Shown: positions 10,517 through 22,532 of the stretch, piece by piece
Numbering within the stretch: the stretch's first letter is position 1
How the letters are laid out: the number at the start of each line of letters is the position of its first letter
Source: Mixophyes australis
Lineage: Eukaryota; Chordata; Amphibia; Anura; Limnodynastidae
Length of the DNA: 64,000 nt
Assembly (NCBI GenBank): GCA_036250195.1
Contig: JAVHZZ010000003.1
Location: forward strand, 56,419,021 to 56,483,020
Direction: 5' to 3'
Position numbers and translations under genes: made by a program
The notes under the pieces: model-generated
Told to the model about the DNA's origin: nothing
Seen by the model: only the letters and a program-made list of their open reading frames with translations
The model's database searches: none

Positions 10517-13325
10517 TTACTGAGAACCGATTGACACTCTAAATTAATAAATCAATGTAGTAGCTGAGAAATTGGTGTGTCCACTCCTTTTATAATGTGC
10601 CATTCTTCCAGCCCTCATCTCTAGGATATCTGTGGCCTGTGTAGCAGGAATACCCGGCTATACCAATAAAACCTTAATATTTTTTTATGTATTTACAGGA
10701 TGGAGAGGTAAAAGGTGGCTAAAACTCCCACACTGCACTTAATATAGAGGATGCTTGGAGCCAGTAAAAGACATATCATTCACTGATGAGATCCAATAAG
10801 ACCAAGTCAGTCTTCTACCAATTGAAACCATAGCTCTGAATCCCTAGCTGGTGTCTATGATAAAAGCACAGATAATGGTCTTGCACTTTCTTGGAACATA
10901 TAAATGTTCTCTCATCTTATAGTTCTTACCGTGCAAATACTTTCAAATACAATGTTACCTTGTCTAATATGGTGTACCTTTAAGGACATTGCTCTGAGGT
11001 ACACTAATGTATTAAAGGTAATTTTTAGATGTTTAAATCTTAGCCAAGCTCTGGTTATCAGGATGTGCTGACACTTGTAGTTCCACAACAGCTGGCGAGA
11101 CACACGCTGAAGCTCTCTGTTCAGTGTAACGGAGAGTCGTAGAATAGAGAAAGAAAGTGAGACACTAATGACTAGATGTTTCACCACACAGCACAAATAC
11201 AGAGCCTTTGAATTGTCAGGAAGAAGAATAGCTGAAGGTTGCACATGAATGGGAGAGAGCACAGAATCAAATGAATCTTTTGGCAGCACTGAGAGAAGGA
11301 GACAGGGAAAAGCCAGTAATTATAAGGGAAGGAAGATGCAAATGGAACAAACGAAAAGGCAATGGCTCCCAGACGGGTACTTTAGGTGAAGGAGATTTTC
11401 CCCTGCAGTATCGCGGTGACAGAAAGAGGTCTCCTGCTATTATAGAGACTCTTCACCTATCTTACAGAGGAATGTGCGCACATTACATACATAAATATTC
11501 CTTTTTTAGAGGAAATTAATGTAATACAAATAAAAGAGAACTTCTACAGAGGTAGCAAACTGACATTTAACACATCACATGCCACTGAAATGAATAGCGT
11601 GTGAAGAGTTACATTTCAGGTTGGCTAAATCTGTATTTAAAAGGAACCTTATCTGAAATGTAAGATGCTGTGTTTAAAATAATGCAAAATAAATAGATAT
11701 CTTAGAAGTATTTTAATTAATTTCTTCATCCCGGAATTACTACCTGTGTAAGATCTCTTAATGGATATTCCCAGTAAGCATATAATAAAGTCAACAATTT
11801 CACTCCAAAATTAGATAATGATGGGACAATCACATTAGAAAGGAACTGGGTCCAAAATTACACGAAGGGCATAAATTGGATACTCCAGCATTTATTTCAT
11901 GGAGTTTAGCTGCGTAGAATCTACATATCACAGAATCTGGAGCAATGTACTAAGAGATAAGTTTCAGCGCTCGACTTCCTTCAGCCAGGTAATGTTTTAT
12001 AGCATGAGCGGGTTGTTTGTGGCCAAGAACCCTGCCCGACTGCTCAGATTGTGTTTTAAACACAATCCGCGCGGCGGCACAGCTTCCTCTGCGTGCATTT
12101 CGGCAGCAAGGCGCATGTACATGGCGTATGGAGGGTGCGTCCAGAGACAGCCAGCCCCTGCTAGCAGTGGAGGAGGCGGGACCCACTTACAATGACGGTG
12201 CCACTTCCAAGGATAGGTCTAGATCCGCCCCAGTTTGAATGTGGTGTAGACCATTTTGCTCAGAAGAGAAATTATATTGAAATATATTTTTTAAATTATC
12301 TTAAATAAAGTTTTCTTCTCTTTTTTTTTTTTTGTAACTTAAATAAAATACATTATCTTAAAGTGCACCTTCAAAAGTTACTGTTAGCTGAACCATGCAT
12401 TCATGAGGATTCTAGCTATTAACACACTGGGAACTTGTGACATTACTGACTTTCTTTATGAACTGAACCAATAATTTTCTGGAGTGCAGTACCTACCACG
12501 AGCCTCCAGATGTCACTATTGCAACTGCAGTGTTTCTTTTTATAGGTTTTGATAAATTTGAAATACTTCACCCACAATGACCTGAAAAGCCCTACTACAA
12601 ATGTAATTTTTAGTGTTAAGGGAATATATACACTACGGAGAAGCATGTAAGTTTTATTTTCACTATTACAAGATGATGTTAATAAGTTATTCTACACAGA
12701 ATCCCCAAGTATCTCTAGATCTGCATTAGTTTAGGTTAGTGCAGCGAACCATACTCTTTGCTTGTCTGGATGATTTAAATAGCACCACGAGACGCCTCAA
12801 TATCAATGCACCAAATACGTGCTTAGCTCTACAAAGTGCATGAACCATGCCTAAAGCTGGCTATAGACTGGCCATTCCTGTCGCTCAGCCCATAGCATGG
12901 CCTATAACAATCTTATTGAGTTTAATGGTCTATTTATCAAGAGTCAGTCATTTCTGGCCACGCACCACCAAAAGACACAAGAGTATCTTATTTTATTCAG
13001 AAAAAAAGTTCTGAAAAACATATTGAAAAAAAGTTTAAACACTTTTGATTGCAAATTCCGATGCGCCCATTTTTATAAATGTCCTCCAATGCTTTGAGAA
13101 CAAACCACTCGGGCTATTATGCTTCTTTAAGATAACCTAGTGAACATGTTCTAAAGGGGAGACGGTCACTTGATTTAGGCTGTCTTAGCAGTTTTAGAGC
13201 AGAGTATAAAACAACAAATACCTGGCACTAATAATGAAAAAAAAACCTTCTGGAATGTCTCAGAAACGCCGCTAATCTGGGGACAGTGTCACTCCCCTCA
13301 ATAGTACCAATCACACACACTAGTG

Positions 13326-13519
13326 CAGGGTTTCCCAAACCCAGTCCTCAGGGCTCCTCAACAGTGCAGGTTTTCCGGATCACATGTGACATAATTAGGA
13401 CCACCTGTGGATCTGTTACAATGTGTCAGTCAGTAATTGAATACACCTGTGCTCCAGCAAGGAGATATGGAAAACCTGCACTGTTGGGGAGCCCTGAGGA
13501 CTGGGTTTGGGAAACCCTG
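13326..13519. mobile_element. 194-bp hAT MITE, family B, copy 1
   Basis: Begins CAGGGTTTCCCAAACCCAGT and ends with its complement. The flanks CACTAGTG and TACTAGTG are an 8-bp TSD with one change. Terminal arms are about 45 bp. Copy 2 in inverse orientation is at 34284-34476; a partial copy is at 58563-58706. Confidence 0.88.
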
Positions 13520-14227
13520 TACTAGTGTTTAACTGCAAGTATTTGCTATACTCATGGTGTGAGGTCTACACTATATTATTGGAGGATCTACATCTCTAGG
13601 AGACGAATCAGGTATTCATCTCAGCAGTCGGAACAATAGTATTTTTTGGAGTGTATATTTTTGGAGATTGAATCATTCACGGTCTAAGAGACATTGTAAT
13701 AGGGTTCTATTATACATGTGGTCATTTAAGAAGATATACTGATATCTCTGTACACTATATGCTGTTTATCATTGGCTTAAATACCAATACTTTCAGATTA
13801 TTATTGGGGATCTTATGTATTTTTATAATAAGTGTTGCTTTTATTTATATTTTGCAATCGTTGTAGAATTTATATTTAATAAGTACTATTGGAAAGTAGT
13901 GGTTCATATTACCCACTGGATGCCTCACATTCGCGCTGTCTTTGTTTTGTTGTAGTTTTAGAGCAGAGACCCAGACTTGTTCTGATTACTTGGCTCAGAC
14001 TTTTTTTTGTAGTAAATTATACAACAATATTTTTATTATCTTTTTTTTTTGCATAATAGATATAAAGGCTTACACAGGACTACAGTCCTTAAGGCACAGG
14101 GAACGGACTGGGATTTGCAGCACATCTTTCAGTGTCACTATTATACAATCCGCACCCTTCACCACTGAGCAACTCCTTATGTTTACTATAACAACAAGAA
14201 ATTGTGCGAAATAACTTAAATCTGATT

Positions 14228-14340
14228 ATTATTGTTTATATAGTGTCAATTATATTATGTAGTGCAATATGGAGAAAATATAATCATTGACATCAGTCGC
14301 TGCCCCCATTTGAGCTTACAGTCTAAATTCCCTACAAAAC
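14228..14340 (-). repeat. SINE 3' part
   Basis: Has GCTTACAGTCTAAATTCCCT and a worn TTTATATAGTGTC, the tail half of the tRNA-derived SINE in minus orientation. It runs straight into the (CA)-rich minisatellite, which in these SINEs expands at the same position. Confidence 0.65.
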
Positions 14341-14535
14341 ACACAGACACACACACAGACACACACACAGACACACACACAGACACACACACAGACAAAC
14401 ACACACAGACAAACACACACAGACAAACACACACAGACAAACACACACAGACAAACACACACAGACAAACACACACAGACAAACACACACAGACAAACAC
14501 ACACAGACAAACACACACAGACAGACACACACAAA
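14338..14535. repeat. (CA)-rich minisatellite, mainly 14-bp unit
   Basis: Starts with ACACACACACAG-type units and settles into about ten repeats of AGACAAACACACAC. All open frames here (Cys/Val or Thr/His repeats) are artefacts of the repeat. Confidence 0.95.
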
Positions 14536-14599
14536 CACTGAGGTTCATTTTGTCAGAAGCTAATTAACGTAAACTTGATGTAGCCATGTAATGTCTTAC

Positions 14600-14738
14600 C
14601 TCTGCGTCCAGGATAAACATGGGGGTAATATTCGTAGTATAGGTCAGGCTGGTCCAAGTTTTTAAAAGGTTCAAATTCCATTTCAGCGTTCTGAAAAAGG
14701 CCGAGCTTCACCAGCAGAGACAGTCTCAGAAACCAGAG
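14600..14738 (-). CDS. TRAPPC12: TRAPPC12 exon 5 (residues 483-528 plus one base)
   Basis: A 139-bp exon: 46 codons and one base of the next, a Gly codon split across the junction. The acceptor is a T-run and CCAG before CTCTGG; the donor is GTAAGA. The product runs [20 protein letters not shown], then [26 protein letters not shown]. This is the most strongly conserved stretch of the protein in the window and is nearly unchanged from human. About 30 bp beyond the donor the intron passes into a degraded SINE and a (CA)-rich minisatellite. Confidence 0.95.
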
Positions 14739-14844
14739 CTGGAAAAAATACGTTACTTTCTTGTTAGTTAAGTCACCGCACATCAAACAGTTATATGAAA
14801 GAAAAGAAACTTTACTTATTAATGCAATGTGGGTCTGTTCCATG

Positions 14845-14864
14845 CCCCCCCCCCCCCCCCCCCC
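14845..14864. repeat. Poly-C run, 20 bp
   Basis: Uninterrupted cytosines. Similar runs are at 22513-22532 (C), 32690-32704 (G) and 38293-38313 (G). Confidence 0.95.
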
Positions 14865-15727
14865 AAGGTCAAAAGTAAAAGTGCAGCTGTGCTTTCCCCA
14901 GGAGAGATGAGGCACATAGCACAAACATTTGGACAAACAACAAATCTCCTTGGCTTGAGGGCCACCTTGCTTAAATATTATCCTCCTCATCTTGCCCACA
15001 GACACGACACATTAGAACACTTCCTTTTCTGAGCCTAACACTTTTCTTGTGTGTGCTCCCTTTACCTCCCCATTTGTCACCTAACCACCTGCCTTAGATA
15101 AAAGAGCTCAGGGGGGGTAGAAGAGGGAGCTGCGTAGAGGTCAAAGAGAAGGGCCAACTAACAAGATGCATTTATTATTATTAGCTGTCAAGACAGTAGT
15201 CTCTCCTGTATCTAACACTTCATTACATTATATTGTGTACAAATAGGTTAATGTGACTTCAGCATTACAAACACTGTCAAGTCGCATCTCTACGCTATAG
15301 CAGGGCTTAAATAGCCATACATTTTATGTCCAAGGCAAATGTTATGGTTTTAGAGCTGGACGTATCTTGGGATCCATCCAACTCAACATATGCACACAAG
15401 TATGTTTTTTCTTGCATGCATAATTTCCTACATATATTTGATGCACAAATATGTTCAACACGAAATGAGCCCAGGATTCTGGTACAACAGGGGACATCAC
15501 CAGTAACAAAATATACAACTATCAGCCAGACAGGAAACCGCAGTGGGACACTAGTCAGACCTAAATGTTTGTTTATCAACATTACGGAACTAAATAAATC
15601 ATTACCTATATCAGTACACATAATTCTACAACCCGCCTATGGGTTTGAACACAAGCAGAGTGCTGGCAATTAACAAACAAGTAAACCATTACAGTGAATT
15701 CAGTGGTGTTACCATAAAAGATACCAG

Positions 15728-15900
15728 GGCTAGATTTACTAAGCTGCGTGTTTGAAAAAGTGGGGATGTTGCCTATAGCAACCAATCAGATTCTAGCTGT
15801 TATTTTGTAGAATGTACTAAATAAATGAAAGCTAGAATCTGATTGGTTGCTATAGGCAACATCCCCACTTTTTCAAACACGCAGCTTAGTAAATCTAGCC
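15728..15900. mobile_element. Fold-back MITE, 173 bp
   Basis: Left arm GGCTAGATTTACTAAGCTGC and the following 60 bp pair with the right arm almost perfectly over about 75 bp (TGATTGGTTGCTATAGGCAA is the complement of the left-arm part). The middle is about 20 bp, ATTTTGTAGAATGTACTAAA. Flanking CCAG on both sides may be a 4-bp TSD. A near-perfect hairpin indicates recent insertion or conversion between arms. Confidence 0.85.
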
Positions 15901-16621
15901 CCAGGACTGTTTACTAAAGCTCCACAAAACAGTCTTGCTTTACTGCACACTCCTCTTTTAAACTGTAGGGCAAGCTTCAAGAACAGGATGCTCGCCAGCT
16001 CTCGTGGAACTCTACCAGAGTGGCAGGGCATTCTGAAACTTTTAGTTCCACAACTGGAGAACCGCAGGCTACCTAGCTGAGCTTTCTACCGTGGGATACG
16101 GAAACTTCATATCATGCAGGAGATGCTGTTGCCACTGATGTTTACACTTAGGACCAAAACAGTAAACATAAACATCATAAAGGCTACTATGAAAATAACA
16201 ACTATATCCTTGTAATGTAAGAGTTCAAAGAACCATGTTCTGTTTAATAAACGTAACCTGTGTGAAACACCACGGAAGCTATTGATCCATACCGCGTATT
16301 CAGGCACTCTAATAAGATCAAACCAGCTGTCTAGGAGGTAGGATATGTGTTTCTGCGTGTTCTTACAGAAAAATTCCCAAGGTGACCTTTTGATGTACAG
16401 AAAACTACCGAAAACAGTTGGCTGATCTCAACCAGGAGGCACAATTATTTTAATGAATTTTAGAACACTTGACATTTCATTTTGTTATGCTTTTAATATT
16501 AATAAATAAAAGTTAGGTTTTAATGTCTGAGACCAGTTTCTCATCCACCTGAACATAAGTTGATAGCTCTTTAAGACATATTAGTTTCTCTTTTGTTCTC
16601 TGAAATCATGAATTGGGGATA

Positions 16622-16740
16622 ATGTGTGTGTTAGGGAATTTAAACTGTAAGCCCCAATGAGACAGAGACTGATGCGAGTCACTTCTCTGTACAGCGTTGC
16701 GGAATTAGTGGCGCTATATAAATAAATGGTGATGATGATA
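16622..16740 (+). repeat. tRNA-derived SINE, 3' part
   Basis: AACTGTAAGCCCCAATGAGA, then TCTCTGTACAGCGTTGCGGA, ending in GCGCTATATAAATAAATGG and (GATGAT)n. Plus orientation, 5'-truncated. Confidence 0.8.
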
Positions 16741-17189
16741 GAATTAGTCTCTTCTACTGTTTCTTTTCACCTTTTAACCACACTGCACTCCTATTTGGTG
16801 GGGCCTCTTTTTAATTTACTGACCTTTATGGTCTTCATTATATAGAGCAGTGATGGTCAACTTCTTCATCTTTGAGGGCCTCGTCTGCGGCCCTCCAACC
16901 TTTCACGAAGAAGGGAGAGCACACTGCACCCCTCCTCCTCCTCCTCCTCTGTTATTCCGCGTGACCTCCCTGCGCTGTGCAGAAGACATGGCGCAGAAGT
17001 CAGCCTCCCCCGTTCTGCCTTAGTCAGTCTGTACCAGAAACACTGTGATACGTCCTATCCGTGTACTGTAAGAACCTACACTTGTGCTTCTATGTGAACA
17101 CAGCAATGTCTTATGGTTTTCCAGGAAAGGCAACATAGTACTTTAAAGAGCACAGAGACAGCAAGACAAGGCACACACGGGACCCTCAC

Positions 17190-17303
17190 CTGTAAAGAGT
17201 CAGTGGTGTGGTTCGTCGGCTGACCACTCTTACCATACCCTTGTCCATGAGCGCTCAGAAGCCTCCCGCTCAGGTCTACTGCCGCCCGCCAGTTTTTACT
17301 ATT
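17190..17303 (-). CDS. TRAPPC12: TRAPPC12 exon 4 (residues 445-482)
   Basis: A 114-bp exon of 38 codons, phase 0 at both ends. The acceptor is CCAACAG before AATAGTAAA, and the donor is GTGAGG after TTACAG. The product reads [20 protein letters not shown] and goes on through QGYGKSG to HTTDSLQ. The match to the human NWRAAVDL...HTTDSLQ segment is very close. It is too short between stops to show up as an open frame by length alone, and was found by expecting the next conserved block of the family. Confidence 0.94.
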
Positions 17304-19964
17304 CTGTTGGAAGGAAAGAGAAGAAGGTAACTAACAAATGATGCCAATAAAATGCATCAGTAATGATGACAAGGTCAGTAAAGATGGCCAGAAAAAGCTG
17401 AGGATGTCATTTGTCAAAGCTGTATGTATAATTAGGCAGTAAGCGAAGCCTAGCATGAGGCCCTGTTTATGGCTAGCAGGAGGCACTAACATTAGAAACC
17501 CCTCTTCATTTTCAGACACATAAACAGCTTAGTTTAGTAAGGTTAAAATTTATACAATTATATAAACATATCAGAAATTAAATCTCATAAAGGAATAGCG
17601 ATAACTTGTGTATAGTTCATAAGAGGACTGCAAAAAACATAATGCTTAAGCAAAACTATATACGGCTCTGAAGACAGCAGCTTGATACAATGTTACCAAA
17701 AGTATGAACAATCTATTAACAGTTTCCATGTACTGAATACAGTTGCTCTGTATTAATGACATTGAGTTGGTGTAGGCTATACATCAGACTGCGGTACCTT
17801 TCCCAAGGTGAATCAGTCTGGTCTCAAATATATTTATTCATGGATCAATAAAAGCTACTCCTTATCAGTACTCACTCCCAAGGCTGGTCAGACCCTGGAA
17901 GCGGCAAGATGATCGTTTTGGCCACCCACTATTTAAGGTCAGTAGAGTGAGGTCTTCATAGTGCAGCCAACGCTATCAACGCCTGGTGAATGTACTGCAG
18001 TTGGCTCACTAACGTAGACCCCAAGAACTAATTTAGACAATGTAAAACAAAATCTGAAAGACAACTTGAGATGATGTGAACAGAAATGCTATAATAACCA
18101 CAAAGCCACAACTATAAAGTTCCCACACCAAGACGAGCCCACGTTACGGCATCCTTGCTATCTAGGGAGAGGATGTCCTGTTAGAGGTCCTTTCAGGATA
18201 GGATAGATTTAATAAGATTACATTATAATAGAAAACCTGAAGCACACAGGGAAAATGATTCCCCCATAATAAAGCCCAATTAGATTTAGTTATACTTCTA
18301 AATGTTAATATTGCTTTATATATGCCATCTGGCCTTTTTAGATTTAATGGTTCTTTAGTCATCATTAAACACTTGCTTCTCTTGCCTCTGCTTTTGTTTA
18401 ACAGATTATGAAAAAAAAAACCCAGAATAAAGAGTGATCCAGGATAACAGATTAAAATGCCATCGTTAGAGAATCCTATGGTCCAGGCAGATGTTTTTAA
18501 TGTTGAGGCCATTATATACAACAACAGAAACTAGGATCTGTGTACTGGACACAATCTGTTGACTCTAAGGGCAAAGAAAATAAATAAATCTGTCTTGTCA
18601 ATAGAATTCCCTGAATCCACCACTTTCCCCTTTAAGCGTCTGGGTCTGTAAATCATCTCTATAGGTTTTACTGGACAATCTGACATTTAAACAGTGAATA
18701 ATCATTGACAATAAAGAACAGCATCAGGTGAGCACATCAGGCAGAGCTTACAGTGGTAATATCCTGTGCAGCAAAACCTACAGATTAAATGGAAGGAATT
18801 AGGTCACCTGTATTGTAAGTGCCGATGTCCTGTAACAAATACAAAAAGTATAAAAAGAAACACAAGTAGTATCATAGCCTAAGAAAACAAAAATGCCATT
18901 TCTCCACCAAAAACGAAAGATGGGATAACAATAACTTTCATTTTATAGTGCACGGGGAACACAGCATTTTCCGTAGACACTGCTAATAGTACCTGTGAGC
19001 CTTTTCTCCCCAGAAACAAAGACTCAAAGGGGGCCATTAACTCTACGTGCGACACCATTAAAGTGATTAAAACGTCCTCCTCCACCAGCTATGACATTCT
19101 TCTCCATCATAAATTACACCGCTACAGCGCGGTTGGCACAGCTTTGGAAAATGCATTTATTAACCCTTCCCCAGATTTTTACTCTTCCACAGTAATGAGA
19201 GCACAGAGCTTCTCCATTATACCATTAAAAGCTTTTTAACAGTCTGCTTCAGCCATCTATTCCCTGCTCGACTCCAACCCAGCAATTGACCCTTCCACGC
19301 TTGACAGCTACTTCTGTGAGTGATTAACACGTGATCCGAGGAAGCATTCTATATTTAAAAGCTTTAAAAGACATACCCATTTTTTTTTAAAAACACGATT
19401 TCCAACATTTGTCTTTTATCCGGGTACATGTGCACGAGTACACAGCTTAACAAAGGTTTACGGTGATCACAAAGCCCAGGACAGGAAACATAATTCACAC
19501 AAGCCCATTAGGGTGTTTATAAAACTGCTGTGCAATAATGACATTCGGTAACGCACCATACCTATCAGGATATGTGACATGAAAGGAGAAGGGTAATTGG
19601 AAAAGGGCAGAGCTTACTGACAGAAACATTTATGAAAGTAAAGTAGTTCTTGCACTACTGGAGCCAAAAGAGCACTTGCCCCGGCCTAGGACAAGTGCAT
19701 ATTGCTATATAAAAAGGACATTTATAGAAACAACGTATATGCATTTTTTTAACCGTGTATTTTAAGTCCCCTGTTTTTCACGTTAATTAGCAATACAAGT
19801 AGCTTGCATTACAATTTCATAGGCTCGTTAGGTAATCCATTCACAATTAGAGGGAGAATATAACTTTAGAGAACTGTGTGTAAAAGCATAGCCTGCCCAA
19901 TACGAGAATGATTATTTTTCAGATTAGTTCTGTTCGTTCTCCTTCATATCTATTGTCTATGTAT

Positions 19965-20280
19965 TCATCATCATCACCATTTATTTATATAGCGCCACTG
20001 ATTCCGCAGCGCTGTACAGAGAACTCACTCACATCAGTCCCTGCTCCATTGGAGCTTACAATCTAAATTCCCTGACAGACAAACAGACAAGGGTCAATTT
20101 TTGATAGCAGCCAATTAACCTACTAGTATGTTTTTGGAGTGTGGGAGGAAACCGGAGCACCCGGAGGAAACCCACGCAAACACAGGGAGAACATACAAAC
20201 TCCACACAGATAAGACCATGGTCGGGAATTGAACTCATGACGCTGTGAGGCAGAAGTGCTAACCACTCCGCCACCGTGCC
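19965..20280 (-). mobile_element. Full-length tRNA-derived SINE (V-SINE-like)
   Basis: Read on the minus strand: a tRNA-like head with a perfect A box TGGCGGAGTGG (20273-20263) and B box GTTCAATTC (20234-20226), a conserved middle with GGGTTTCCTCCGGGTGCTCC, and an L2-like tail ending GCGCTATATAAATAAATGG and (GAT)n. The conserved core is the one I know from V-SINEs. Flanks TATTGTCTAT (19951-19960) and TATTGTCCTAT (from 20281) look like its TSD. Such SINEs are mobilised by an L2-type LINE sharing the tail, which fits the L2 copies nearby. Confidence 0.85.
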
Positions 20281-20531
20281 TATTGTCCTATTTAATGAAA
20301 AAAAGTGCATGGAAAGAGCATACAGTTTCGTTTTTAAGTGCCATGTCCACTCTCTTGGTAATGCAATTATCCATGTCCAATGTCAGCTTCTAAAGATGAA
20401 CCAACAGGAGCAGTGTAGAGCATGGCGACACCTTGTCGGAATGGTGGTGGCGGTATCGAGGAACAGCTGGGTGGCAGCAAAACGGAACAACATGAAGAGG
20501 ACAGAGAACACTATCTACAAATAAAGGAAGG
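20281..20531 (+). repeat. 251-bp flank duplicated at 24150-24409
   Basis: From TATTGTCCTATTTAATG to GGGCCAGTAAGGAC this is nearly identical to the same stretch beside the SINE at 23829. An open reading in both copies includes MATPCRNGGGGIEEQLGG, which I do not recognise. It may be part of an unknown repeat or simply local unique sequence copied with the SINE. Confidence 0.8.
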
Positions 20532-21848
20532 GCCAGTAAGGACTTAGGGGATTATTTCTTAAAAAGATATCAACAAGGGAGTGGTTTCTTATTCTCTCTC
20601 TATTAAATGCTGACTTGAGGTGTTGGTATTGTTGGTTGCACCTCACCCCCCACCCGCATACCACAAGGTACAGTATATATTCACCCCATAAAAGTGCCTG
20701 GACATGTATTACATGCATCATATGTCACTTTCTTTATAATACTACCCCACTACGATAACAGTTGTGACTTGTGTGTGTAACTGAGCTATAAAAGAAACCA
20801 CCCCACACAGAGTGTAGAGAGGCTTGGCAGTGGCTTACAGCAATGGCCGACAATCCTGGTTCTTGCTGTCAGCTGGAAGTAGAATAGTTAGAATGTGACT
20901 CAGACAGAAATACTACTGCAGGAGTCCCTACTGCAGTAGTCCCGGCATCCTGGGTTCACCTATATCTGCCCCGCATTGCAGCAGGTCTCGTTGTGGCTGG
21001 ATGCAGAGAGGATTCCTCCAGTGCCCACACAGAAAAGTAACCACCCCCACAATTGTGAGCGAGGTCAGCCTGGTGAGGAGTCAGAATGAATAAACTTCAC
21101 CCGGATTTGTTGCCAGAAATGTCCCTGTAGAATGGGGGGGGGGGGTTTAATGTGCTGATACAGGGGGAGAGAGGGTCTATAAAGGAGGTGAGGGGGGAAA
21201 GGCTTTAAGACCGTGATGAGGGGTGGAATCTGTTGCAGAACAGGAATGAGGGGGGATGTGGTGTGTTATGATAGAGGTGAGAAGGGGGAAATGTGACAAT
21301 TCTGAGGGGAGAGAAAAAAAGTTTGTTAGAAGTAGGGGTACGGCTGCCCCCTCTGGTGGAGCAACATGCTTTGCGGCAGTGTACACCCCTTTGTCGCCAT
21401 GGGAATGTTTTCATATTTTTAAATGTTGTGAAGTATAGCATTAGAGCAAAGAGGTTTTTCTTTTACTATACTAATTTTAAATGTTATAGCAAGTTCCATT
21501 AGTACCATCTCCCAAAGAAGTTTCAAGACCAAAAAAGGTGGTGCATCCACCTACAGGGTCCTTCTTAATTACAGCCTCCACTATTAGGATAGACTATAAT
21601 TTAGTCTGCCTACCATGGCACCTATGGAAGTGGTGGCTCCTGGGTTGGTAGGCATCACCATAAGCCCAAATAGAGCTGGGTTATGGCCCCCCAAACAATC
21701 ATAGTGTAACATTCTCCTACTAGGCATCTCCTTGGGGGTCCATAGGGCAACAATTGTGGGGTTCTTTAAAAAGTTACCAGTTTAGTGATTGAAAATGCAT
21801 TTCCAATATTCTCAATTTTAACATGTAAAAGCCAAAAATTAAGAGCAT

Positions 21849-22363
21849 TGTCACACCTCAGGATTTGTCTGTACCTAGAATGGGTTGTGTCTCTAGAACT
21901 AGTAGCTACGTGCACAAAGGTGGCTTTATTAGGTTCCTTTGCACGAGAGGGAAAAAACTGGTACAGATGGTGGTTGCTGAGAGTTCAGGAGATTACTAAA
22001 TATGAGTGGCACTGGAGACTAGCAAGAAGTTAAGAATAGCATGACGGTGATAGGATTTATCAGGAGAGACCGGATTGGCAGAATGAACAGAGAAGACTGT
22101 AGACTGCTAGAAACCAGGTCGGCGTATGAGGAATCAACATTGCACTGGTAATGGGTTAGAGAAGCAGCACTCTGACTGGCTGGGAGGGAGCATGTGATAA
22201 AATCCAAGATGGCGGCATCCATGCACTGGTTTTGAAGGAATCTCTGGAGTGAAGACAGACTGAGCAGCATCCTGCAAAGAGATCTGAGACCAGCAGAGCC
22301 TGTAGACCACAGGGACGACAGTGAAGGGGCAAGTAACAGGACCTGAGAGTCCGGTGTGTGACA
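21849..22363. mobile_element. Solo LTR (515 bp) with perfect 5-bp TSD
   Basis: Starts TGTCACACC and ends GGTGTGTGACA, short inverted ends with the TG..CA signature of LTRs. The 5-mer AGCAT flanks it at 21844-21848 and 22364-22368. No internal gag/pol lies next to it, so this is what is left after recombination between two LTRs. The family was not identified; frogs carry many Gypsy-type elements with TGT..ACA ends. Confidence 0.85.
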
Positions 22364-22512
22364 AGCATATTATGCTCTCTTTAACATTTCACAATGCAAT
22401 AAGTGTGAAGCCCACCAGCAATCCCTTGTTCTATTTTACGGAATAACCAAATCCTTCTGCCGCCTGGAGTCACCAGTTATATTTTTCATAAAAAATTGTA
22501 GAGCAGATTATT

Positions 22513-22532
22513 CCCCCCCCCCCCCCCCCCCC
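22513..22532. repeat. Poly-C run, 20 bp
   Basis: Uninterrupted cytosines next to a T-rich stretch. Confidence 0.95.

Larger units (their letters stand above)
3836..14599 (-). other. TRAPPC12: TRAPPC12 intron 5
   Basis: 10.8-kb intron. It contains the hAT element at 4933, a Tc1 transposon at 7934-9570 with an L2 tail inside, a CR1 LINE end at 9897-10516, a hAT MITE at 13326 and a SINE fragment with a (CA)-rich minisatellite at 14228-14535. I recognise nothing in 3836-4924, 5509-7930, 10520-13317 (except a GC-richer patch at 12030-12235) and 13530-14227. Confidence 0.75.
14739..17189 (-). other. TRAPPC12: TRAPPC12 intron 4
   Basis: 2.45-kb intron. It holds a poly-C run (14845-14864), a fold-back MITE (15728-15900), a SINE tail (16622-16740) and a (TCC)n tract near 16927-16950. 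A short stretch at 16015-16075 resembles a decayed arm of the MITE at 1969. Nothing else was recognised. Confidence 0.75.

Noticed and set aside
11950..12238. GC-rich patch with open frames on both strands as a gene
   Set aside because: No splice signals, homology or start context. Position inside TRAPPC12 intron 5 and short length speak against a gene.
14255..14567. Open frames rich in Cys/Val or Thr/His
   Set aside because: Translation of the 14-bp (CA)-rich minisatellite.
20056..20310. Possible tRNA gene or coding frame in the SINE
   Set aside because: The A and B boxes belong to the tRNA-derived head of a SINE. No cloverleaf or anticodon arm was found, and the 84-codon frame occurs in each SINE copy.
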